From positions 293,369 to 357,368 of the forward strand of contig NW_022985192.1 of assembly GCF_010093535.1 (NCBI RefSeq): DNA of 64,000 nucleotides, written 5' to 3'. Below, in pieces: positions 55,976 through 64,000 of the stretch. The position numbers and the translations under genes were made by a program. Within the stretch, counting starts at the first letter, position 1; each line of letters starts with the position of its first letter. A model generated the notes under the pieces. The model did no database searches. It saw only the letters and a program-made list of their open reading frames with translations, and was not told where the DNA came from. Source of the DNA: Lindgomyces ingoldianus. Its lineage: Eukaryota; Ascomycota; Dothideomycetes; Pleosporales; Lindgomycetaceae.

Positions 55976-57986
55976 CTATGATCCCGCCACCCCATTCTCA
56001 CCTACATCCCCCCTTTCAATCCTCGCCCTTTTAATCTCATGCCCCTCCCCAACCGCTCCATTTTCCCTATTACTCACATCCGCAAGCGGCGGCCTCTTGA
56101 CGCCTGCCATCCCCGGGGGTTTATACGCGCTCCGGTTCGCAAGTGGAGACTGAGTATTGCCTGGCATACCAATTCGGCGATTCGCGTCTTGGTGCGGGTT
56201 GATGAAGTTTGTGGGTCGGGAGAAAGGTCGTTGTTGCTGTGGAGGTTGATGTTGATGGGGAGGTTGGTTCTGGCCTTGGTTTGGCGGAAGAGGAGCCCCG
56301 ATTTGTTCACGCGTAATCTTCATACTACGCGTGTGATCAATGCCGGGGGTTCGTTGTTCTTTTGGGACCGGGGAGTCAGCGTGCGGGTTGAATGCAGGGA
56401 GGTTAGGTAGAATAGTTGAGATGGAATCGGTGTTTTGGACTAGTTCTGCGGCGCGTGAGGTTACGAAGCCCATTGGGGGGCGGTGGGTGATAGGTGGTGC
56501 GGGAGCGGGAGCGGGAGCGGGAGCGGGAGCAACGTTAGGGTTTGAATTGGGGTTATTTTGTGCATTGGGTTTTGGCTGCGGTACATGGTTCTGCGGGTTG
56601 CCGTTTGGTTGGGGTGGCTGTAGAGGAGTCTGTCGAAGAGGTTGGTTTTGGGGTGGTGGATGGACGTTTTGAGGAGACTGTTGTGGTTTATTTTGGGGCC
56701 TTGGTGGTAGGTGGATGTCGGTCGTTGGCGGTAGCATTTGTGCTCTGTTGAACTCCGGGCGACTGTTGTTCGTTTGGGCATTTGGGGTCTGTGGTGCTCG
56801 TGCTTGAACTGGAGGTCTCTGAGGCCCCTGATGTTGCTGAGTTTGTTGCTGAGGCGGCTGAGGCGCACCGTTCTGCTGGCGGATGGCAGGTATAGACTGA
56901 CCTCTGGGAGGAGGCTGGCGGGGAGGCCCAGCACCTTGCCCTTGGCTATTTCGATTCGATATCGTACTGCTCGATAGCTCCGGAGTTTTGGAAGGTGCTT
57001 CAATGGCCTTCGTTTCTGGCCCATTCTGGCCTGAGATGGATTCAAACGTAAATTCATCCCCATGATGTTCGCTAATCTCAACGCCATCAAACAGGTTCCC
57101 TCCGAACTCATCCTCAAACTCCGTATTCCCAAGTCCAACCGCTTCGGTCCGCGTTCTCATAAGCTGGTTCGTCCTGGCGAGCGTCCGACCTGGCTCGTTC
57201 TTTACTGCACTGCTTTCCTCTTTGATCCGCGGGGCAAAACTCGGATGCCTGTAGAGTGCATTCTCGTCGAATTTAATGGGAACCGCCTTAACTGTGTTGA
57301 CTTTCTTCAAATACTCTTTATCGTAAAGACAATTGCCTAAGACGTTACCAAAGGTCCGTAAGGCGCGTTTTAGTCCATCTGTGGCGGCTTCTTTTTTCGC
57401 TTTTTCAAAGGCTGCAGCCTTGCTTTTGCAGTTTTCGATACATCCGTAACCGATGTCCTGTTAAAAGTTAGAAGATGAGATATGGAGGCTAAATATAAAC
57501 CACTCACCTCGTGATACGTCCCATCTTTCAACGTAACCCTCACTGTTATCGAAAGGCCTAAAGTAATCTTCCCATTATTCGGATTCTCGTCAACCTAAAC
57601 ATGTCAGCCCCCATTTCCACTAATATGCCAGCCTGCGAGACGTACGAAATCTATCTGCACGGTCCGCAGCGAGCTCGACCAGCCATTAAATCCAAACACC
57701 TCATTTGCTAGTGCTATTGCCTTGTTTCCTTCAAGGTACGCTACTTTTCCGCCGCCACCTTGTCTCGAGGATATGTATTCCGGACCGAGTTGCTTGTTCA
57801 GTCGACTCTGGAGTGTTGCGATCTCTTGGGCGGTAAAGTTGCTGACCTTTTCTTCTTCGTACGGGTTCTTGATAGTTTCCGAGTTATACTGGTCGCCGGG
57901 GCTGTTTTGCTGTTAGCACTTGCAGTTGCGTGGGCTAATTATATTGCTGCGATACAAGACAAGTCGGAGAGCACTTACTTAGGCAT
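55976..57986 (-). CDS. RAD52: Recombination mediator Rad52 (610 aa)
   Basis: Four exons: 57979-57986 (8 bases), 57646-57901, 57508-57594 and 55976-57457. Rad52 loads Rad51 on RPA-coated single strands and anneals complementary DNA. The conserved N-terminal ring-forming domain is at about 20-180: FTAQEIATLQSRLNKQLGPEY, GGKVAYLEGNKAIALANEVFGFNGWSSS, ITLGLSITVRVTLKDGTYHED, IGYGCIENCKSKAAAFEKAKKEA, DGLKRALRTFGNVLGNCLYD. The C-terminal 400 residues are low complexity, very rich in Pro, Gln and Asn, with an (Ala-Pro)6 tract near 427-438 encoded by repeated GGGAGC on the plus strand. Near the end, KRPPLADVSNREN and EIKRARIERG may serve Rad51 or nuclear import functions. The tiny first exon encodes MPN and the donor is AA|GTAAGT. 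Confidence 0.93.
56500..56532. repeat. GGGAGC hexamer array in RAD52
   Basis: Five to six tandem GGGAGC/GCGGGA units on the plus strand encode the alternating Ala-Pro tract of Rad52. Likely length-variable. Confidence 0.85.
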
Positions 57987-58515
57987 GATTACCCAGTTAT
58001 GGCAGCGGGAGCATGGGGTGCGATGTTCGGGATCGATGTTGATGTAAGTGGCTGGATGACGCGCTGGGACGAAAGGCAGACGCGCCGCAGCACCCGATCA
58101 CGTGCCATGATCCTGAACCCCAACCCTAGCACGCCAAACAAACAATATACCAGGGTCGAGATTGATGGAGTACAGGTATGCTCAAGGCAAAGAATTGCAT
58201 TTTTTTGTGGCTTGCTGTATGGCCCCACCAATTTATCAAGGACATATCCTCCCGTGTAAACATCATCCTCAAGCCACCCTTGACGTCAAAAGAAGTCCTC
58301 AAACACTGGATATAATAAAAATAATTATTCCAACAACATCGCTGCTCAACACTGAGTAGGTAGTATAGGCTCGAGTATCCAATCCTCAGTCCCTCAAACG
58401 CCATACGCCATACGAATGCTAGTTCCGTCTTGAGTCTTGATGGAAAGCCTGCGATACCCGTTTTTGCCCGGTATAGTAAGTCAATGATAGTTAAAAAAAA
58501 ATACACCAATCAGTA
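57987..58515. other. RAD52 promoter and KEX1 3' flank
   Basis: A 529-base tandem interval on the minus strand. An A run lies at 58494-58502. No gene seen. Confidence 0.45.
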
Positions 58516-60579
58516 TCACGACTTCTCTCGCGTCGCCATTCTCCTGTCCCGCTCGCTTCCGCTGCCCTCGCCGTCGCTGCTTGCTTCTCCGAGGCTGTAC
58601 CTTGAGTCATTCTGGGCCAGTGGCATTCTTTCCTTCTCCCCTGTAAGCTTTCCATTCGAATGCCCGTTCATAGGCTTCTTGCCACCCTTGGGACCGTCCA
58701 TCTCGTCCAACTCCCGCTCGTCGAAATCCGCAGCTTCAAGATCCCGGTTTCCGTCTCTTCTTCTGAAGTTTTCTAGCCCCATGCCCATGATGAGAGATTC
58801 ACGGCCTTCGTCACCATCTACACCCTTGTATCCAGCACGAGCGCGCCTGCGGCGATCGCGCCAGACGAACCATCCGAAAAGACTCGCTGCAATCACGACT
58901 ACGACGAGTGCGACTTCTCCGGAACGGTAGTAGGCCTTCCACTCTGCTTCTTTCAATTCTTTGGCCTTGTCGTCTTCAGCCTTGGTGGAGTTCGGGTGCG
59001 CTCCGACACTAACCAGCGGACCCTTCTCGCCATCAATTCGGCTGTCGGAGGGCTTTCCACCAATGGCACTGATGTCGACACCCATAAATCGATCGAGCAT
59101 GTCTCGTGTACGCCTAGGGTAGTCGAATGGGACCATGTGGCTAGAGTTATAGAATACCACATAAGTGAGGTTTCGGGCTTCTTGGTAGGTACCGGCTGGT
59201 TCTCCCTCAAATGTCCAATCTCGGCGGGGAGCCCAGACACCTGGGGAGAGTTGGAAGCCTTTGCCACCGTTCCATGACATGCTATCAATCAGCGACTCCG
59301 TCCCTAGATGGTTGCAAATAAGGTCTTTGTCGCCAGAGAATAGAACAACCGGAACCTGGGCAATGATATCCGGGAGAAATTTGATTGAGGGGATGCTGTT
59401 CTTAGCCCGGAAAGTGGCAGATACAGCGCCGTTGCACTCAGTCCAGCCGGTCTTCTTGTCCGCGTTAATATGGAGGGCTTGGATAACATCAGGGCGGCGG
59501 AGGTAGGGAGTAACCGTGGCAAGATCCGGAGGCCAGTTCATTCCGCACGAATCATCGTCTCGGAGGCGGATATCGTACATGTTCATGCACTTCTTCATTG
59601 GGTCTCCTGACCTCTTCTTCGTCTCCTCGAGAATCCCGACCATGATGGCTTCGCATTGGGGCGTGTCGACGTGGTCAGCACCTCCCTCGTTTAGGATCTT
59701 CGTGCAGGCAGATTGCTGGTTCTCTACACGCTTGGCAGATTCCGAGCCTGCTTGGAGGAGATTGTTCTGGTATGCAAAGGGAAGGTACGAGAGATAGTGG
59801 TCGACGGGAGATATCCAGCCGTTGCCGATAAGAAGGCCGGAAAGCTTCCATGGCCGCTTTGAGGCGTCCTTGTTTCGCTCCAATATTCCTTTCGCGATGT
59901 ATGGAATGTGTTGGCCGGCATATGATTCTCCAGCGATGTAGAGCTAGGCTATCATCAGAACCATGAGGTACTTAAAACTTTGGTAAGTTACTTACGTCAT
60001 CGTGCTCATACTCCGGAAACAGGGCGAACCATTTCTCCAAAAATACCATGAACTGGTCCTTCATCTCGTCAAGCTCGTGGAGGTAGCTGTCTGTATTGAC
60101 GTAGCTGAAACCAGTGCCGACAGGCTGATCCACGAAGAGCAGGTTCGCGAACTCGTCCCAGGACCCATTGTTGTACTCGAGCTTGCCCCCTTCTCTGACT
60201 CGATATGGCCCGATTTCCATTAGGGCGCCATCCATAGAGCTGCAGCCAGGGCCGCCGTTCAGCCATATCACCGTCCGCTGCTTCTGTGCGATGTGGCGGT
60301 TCTGGTAGTGCCAGAAGAAGAGGTTTCCTTTGTGTTCAGGATTCACTTCAATATGACTAGTTTCGAATCATTAGTCTATCTACATATAGTTGTTCCCAGT
60401 GGCCTGACTTACCCTGCATGCATCTTCAGCAGGGGCTCGGGGGCGCCGGGCAGCTCGTGGACAAAGTAGTCTGCGGAGGTCTTATCGGCCACAACGCCGC
60501 TCGGTATCCACGATAAAGAAGCCAGAAGTCCGCCCACGAGAGCGGACCGCCATCGCGGCGAGAGGGGTGTGAAGTGCAT
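58516..60579 (-). CDS. KEX1: Pheromone-processing serine carboxypeptidase Kex1 (651 aa)
   Basis: Three exons: 60413-60579, 59996-60356 and 58516-59943. Kex1 is a Golgi type I membrane carboxypeptidase (family S10) that trims basic C-terminal residues left by Kex2, for example on pheromone precursors. The signal peptide is near 14-31 ([19 protein letters not shown]). [17 protein letters not shown] forms the oxyanion and substrate region. GESYAGQ carries the nucleophile Ser183; the GDKDLICN segment near 380-387 holds the catalytic Asp; NSSHMVP contains His445. A single membrane helix at about 518-538 ([19 protein letters not shown]) is followed by [12 protein letters not shown] and an acidic cytoplasmic tail, as in the fungal Kex1 family. 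Intron 2 ends in GCCTAG just before [10 protein letters not shown]. Confidence 0.96.
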
Positions 60580-61723
60580 GATGAAGTAAAAAGAAAGACA
60601 GATAAGGAGCGGGCTGCGGTCGCTATCTCATGGACTCGCTGCGGGATTAAACCGCGTCAGTGAGAATAGAGTGTTGCTTGGCTTGCAAGGCGGCGTGTAA
60701 GGAGTTGTGTGTGTTTGTGTGCGAAAGATAGGTGAGAGAGCAACAGTCCGGCGACTTCAGGTGTGGTGGTGAAAGGACTCGTGGCCCTGGGCGCTGACAA
60801 GTGACCAGGGGGGGGAAGGGAGGAAGACACGACAAGGCGCAGGCAGGGAGCGCACGAAGGATTCCTCGGCGTGTTGGGAATTCCTCGACACGCTGTGGGT
60901 GGAGTCGGAGAGCGTCGAGTCTTAGCAGCGACGATTAATGGGCCTTGGTAGTTATTGTAAGGGCAGCAACGGCAAGCGCTATTCAACTTCTCGAAGCTTT
61001 GTCCTCTGAGACGGGAGGGCTGAACGGCGAGGCGCACCAACCAACCGACGCTTGGCCCCAAGACTACGCGGCCCCGTCCTTCGGCTTCGACTTGTTCCTG
61101 TTGGGCGGTTTCAGGACTGCACTCCTTCCCACGACTCTTTGCGATCTCGAGACTATCAGACACGGCTAAAGCATCACCGTCTGCCTCAAACGTGTGTCAC
61201 CCTTAAAATCCAGGAATCCAGCGTGCTTCGGGCGCTATGCCGATCAACAGAGCTTATTTCGTGAATCGCTTGGACTGAACCAAGACAGACCTGGGGGGTA
61301 TGCCCAATCACAACACCTCAGTTCGCACCTCCAGACTTTCTGATAGGAGATGTCCTCATCAACATTATTCCCGGATCTCACGAACGGCTCGTTGGAATCT
61401 CTTGGGGCTCCATTTTTACTCACAGAGCGTCTTCTATCATAGGTGTCAACACCGCACTGCAGCTTGAATGGCCTCAGCTGCCATTCATGTCACGACGGGC
61501 CTCCCCCTCTGCATCTTCCCCAAGAATCCCATGGCCCCTCAGAACACCACAGCTGGAATCCTTTGCCAAAAGCAGCACTCAATCACTGTCACTTTCCAGA
61601 TCAGGTATCCTTCTGTAATTCTCGTGGAAAGCTGCGTGCCACAGTGGCGCAGGATCATGTTGACGGCATTGCCCTCCCCCCCAACCGTTCCCACGGCTTT
61701 GTCACTTATAGCGAGTAGAGGCC
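60580..61723. other. KEX1 promoter and SFM1 3' flank
   Basis: No supported gene. A 168-codon minus-strand frame at 60657-61163 lies in the KEX1 promoter and has no recognisable domain. A plus-strand frame at 61468-61764 (ITVTFQIRYPSVILVESCVP) reads somewhat protein-like but overlaps the SFM1 end on the other strand and is not called. Confidence 0.4.
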
Positions 61724-62616
61724 TTATAAGAGATCGCTTAGTCCCTTTTCCGAGTCCTTCTTGATGAGATCCACCATTCCCTGTCCCGACAGTTAATTTC
61801 TGTTGCTGAAACGCTGCGCAAACATGGCATTTAGCCTCTTACCTCTGGCATAATCGGTTGACCATCTTTTCCCAATACATATCGAAACGGCATTTCCGTA
61901 CTTTCGTTCTCGTTGATTTTCAACTCTGGGTGGTCCACAGATGGGATTTTGTCCACGGCAACTGCCATGCGTCAGCACCTTATGTTGAGGGGCTTATCTC
62001 TCCAGCATCTGCTGCAGTCATGGATCCTACCTCTATCCTGAACGACTATCCTAGTAACACGAACCGCAGTATCTGTCGTCATCTGTACAGGCCCCAACCG
62101 ACGTCCCTGATAGCCCTTCTTGCGCAGCTCCGAGGTTCGATCTACGATGACATGTCAGCCGACTCGTGCGATAGTCGCACATTCACAGCATAGTAACACA
62201 CACCTCTGGGCGGATCGTCTCCTATATTGGAGTCAGCATTCTCCGAACTCTTTGTGATTGGATCTCCATGTCACTGTGCACTTACCAAGAATGCCACCGA
62301 ACAGAAAAATATCAAATGTGTCACCATCATCTGGGCTCAAGTCTCTGGAAGCTGCAGGATCTAACAGACATACTCTATCTTTCTGATTTGCGTAGATTTC
62401 CTCAATACCCCTCGTCTCGACCTTTAAGCTTTTGGCCTGCTGTAGGCGTTCTGGGAGTTCCAATGACTGAGGCACAGAAGACAGCAAGAACTGAGCCCCG
62501 GATTCATGGCACTCTGAGGCTATGGCGAAGTATTCGAGGGAGGACCACTCTTCCAGTTCGGGGTCCAAGTGTTCAACTACGAAGGTCTTTCCTGTGGGCG
62601 AATTGAGGTTGGCCAT
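61724..62616 (-). CDS. SFM1: SPOUT-fold protein arginine methyltransferase Sfm1 (199 aa)
   Basis: Five exons: 62286-62616, 62204-62221 (18 bases), 62031-62141, 61843-61925 and 61724-61780. In yeast Sfm1 methylates one arginine of ribosomal protein uS3 (Rps3) using S-adenosylmethionine; it is unusual in having the trefoil-knot SPOUT fold of RNA methyltransferases. Visible family motifs are TFVVEHLDPELEEWSSLEY at the N-terminus, DRVCLLDPAASRDLSPDDG, then DIFLFGGILG-DDPPR-DRTSELRKKGY, GRRLGPVQMTTDTAVRVT (the knot) and MPFRYVLGKDGQPIMPEGMVDLIKKD near the C-terminus. Exon 2 encodes only GDDPPR and is required to keep this conserved block. The length matches the family. The start at 62616 leaves eight residues before the conserved GKTF. 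Confidence 0.88.
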
Positions 62617-64000
62617 GTGGGAAGCAAGAGCGAGCGCGGCAGTCGGTGCCGGTGTGCCTTTTCCTCGGTGTGGGAGTCAGCTGCACGTAGCCGGGCGAAT
62701 TGGCCAATCAGCACCTCACGGCACTTTTTTCGATTCGTTTTGGGTTTGCTCTATTCTGCGTGATGGTGGTCGGGCGTGCAGGATGTCAACCGTGTGGTCT
62801 CTCTTCGAGACGCTGAGCTTTTCCTGGTTAATTGGAAGAGCACTTGCAGTAGCGACGTGCAGGGCAGAGCAAGTGGACGATAGTGTGCCGCCAGGGGTCC
62901 ACTCAAAGGCCAATCTAGACGAGCGGAGTTTCTCGAGCACTCCCTCTTTGGTCGATGTTAGCTGAGCAAACGAAGTCGAAGAGGGGGTGTTCCGCAGTCC
63001 CGCTGCGAGAGGATATCTGAAGATGTAGCTCCCAAGTAACGGAGAGGATAGCTCCGCATGTGACGACGGGGCAGAAGAAGAGACAATTGACAAAAACAAG
63101 GGGATGGCAGCTGGATGGTAAGTGGAATTGCTCCGGATCCGGTGATCTGAACGCCAGACGCAATTGCTGAGCCGCGTGACGTTAGAGAGCATCAAGCCGG
63201 CGGCCACGAAGGGAAAAGTTGATGACAATCCATCTTCTCATTCTCAGTGTTCAGCTCTCCTTCGTCTTGCGGCAGCCGTGCTTGTGCCCACCTTGCGTGC
63301 CTGGGTGAATTATCCCACAGAATAAGCAATAGCTTGGTAATTGCTGCTGTCGGCCCACTTCGTTGTCTGTGACATATATGCTGCAGCAACCCCACCTCAG
63401 GTTTTGACACCAGCTACACACATTCACGGAAGCGAGTCGGAAGAAGCACACCACACACCGTGCCGGCAGCCCACGACCACACCACTTAAGCGCTGCAACA
63501 CCAAGAGTCGATTCTCCACACGCAGACGAAGTCCGCATCAGGTCATCATCGCAAGCGTTGCTGGGCATCTCTGACCGAGTGTGCTGTGTGCAGGATCCCG
63601 AGCAGTCGGAACCTCGGGCGGGCATCGACAATCGAGCTTATCGCCTCTAGCGGGGTCCTTGTCACCACTGTATAAGCTCGACATAATAAGAGCGACTGCT
63701 ATATCGACAACAAACAGCACCAGACCAGCAGACTGACAGAACAGTTACCACGGTGCCGTCATTTTCTGAGTTGGCAGGCAACAGCCAGAAACGCCCGAGC
63801 TCGCCGTCTCAGACGCCCAATCGACGGCCGACCTGCGTTGGGTGCCGGAGCGACGAAACATATTGAACCCTGGACCTTAACCCTGCCCAAAGTGGCCTGC
63901 GCGAGCCAACGACGTCGAAGTTTTTAACGACCGTGAACTTTCTCCTTGACGACAGACAAAGAGTAAACACAACTCACACCCCCGTCTCGACCAAGCGACT
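62617..64000. other. SFM1 promoter and probable 5' leader of a gene beyond the window
   Basis: No coding region recognised. CA-rich pyrimidine tracts at 63420-63500 and near 63970 resemble fungal 5' untranslated leaders, so a plus-strand gene may start past 64000. Short frames on both strands lack motifs. Confidence 0.35.

Noticed and set aside
60657..61163. 168-codon minus-strand frame upstream of KEX1
   Set aside because: Lies in the promoter interval, with no domain, no splice support and a composition of mixed Pro/Ser/Arg typical of random frames.
62522..62965. 147-codon plus-strand frame
   Set aside because: Its first part is antisense to SFM1 exon 1 and the rest is promoter; no recognisable domain.
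1..64000. CRISPR arrays, operons, ribosome binding sites, prophage
   Set aside because: The sequence is eukaryotic with spliced genes; no regularly spaced repeats were seen.

Overview
The window is nuclear DNA of a filamentous ascomycete (Pezizomycotina). The evidence is short GT-AG introns with CTAAC/CTGAC-like branch points, fungal-only families (Zn2Cys6 regulator, Cdc10 septin, Kex1, Ski8, fungal GH94), and dead transposons whose stop codons are mostly TGG-to-TAG or CAA-to-TAA changes, as expected from repeat-induced point mutation (RIP). The family mix would suit a Leotiomycete such as a Helotiales member, but that rank is inference.

The layout alternates between gene-dense and decayed blocks. 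At 1-1830 is the 3' part of an ankyrin-repeat gene. At 1.8-10.7 kb there is a LINE 3' fragment, TA-rich relics, an inverted-repeat element, and one intact multi-pass membrane gene with a dead tandem copy in front of it. At 10.7-13.1 kb is a fungal GH94 phosphorylase, probably cellobionic acid phosphorylase, followed by a sparse stretch, a C2H2 zinc-finger gene and a Tc1/mariner relic. At 19.9-25.7 kb are cytoplasmic methionyl-tRNA synthetase, LTO1 and a mitochondrial lipoate ligase. At 26.4-29 kb is a dead FAD monooxygenase. At 29.4-34 kb are the CDC10 septin, mitochondrial ribosomal protein bL32m and the golgin RUD3.

At 34.8-45 kb is the most dynamic block. It holds a dead catalase-like gene, an intact 859-residue Zn2Cys6 regulator with extra cysteine clusters, an unknown membrane protein, and a decayed paralogue of the regulator. 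The paralogue carries a complete 1342-bp RIP-mutated mariner inside the exon for its DNA-binding domain. At 45.4-62.6 kb the window returns to conserved genes: a kelch membrane protein, SKI8, GUK1, RAE1/GLE2, RAD52, KEX1 and SFM1.

The housekeeping genes share no single pathway; they cover translation (MetRS, bL32m, SFM1, LTO1), RNA fate (SKI8, RAE1), secretion (RUD3, KEX1), septation (CDC10), repair (RAD52) and nucleotide or cofactor supply (GUK1, lipoate ligase). Exon structures were worked out by eye from splice consensus, reading-frame continuity and remembered family conservation; no database search was run. No tRNA, rRNA or CRISPR was seen.
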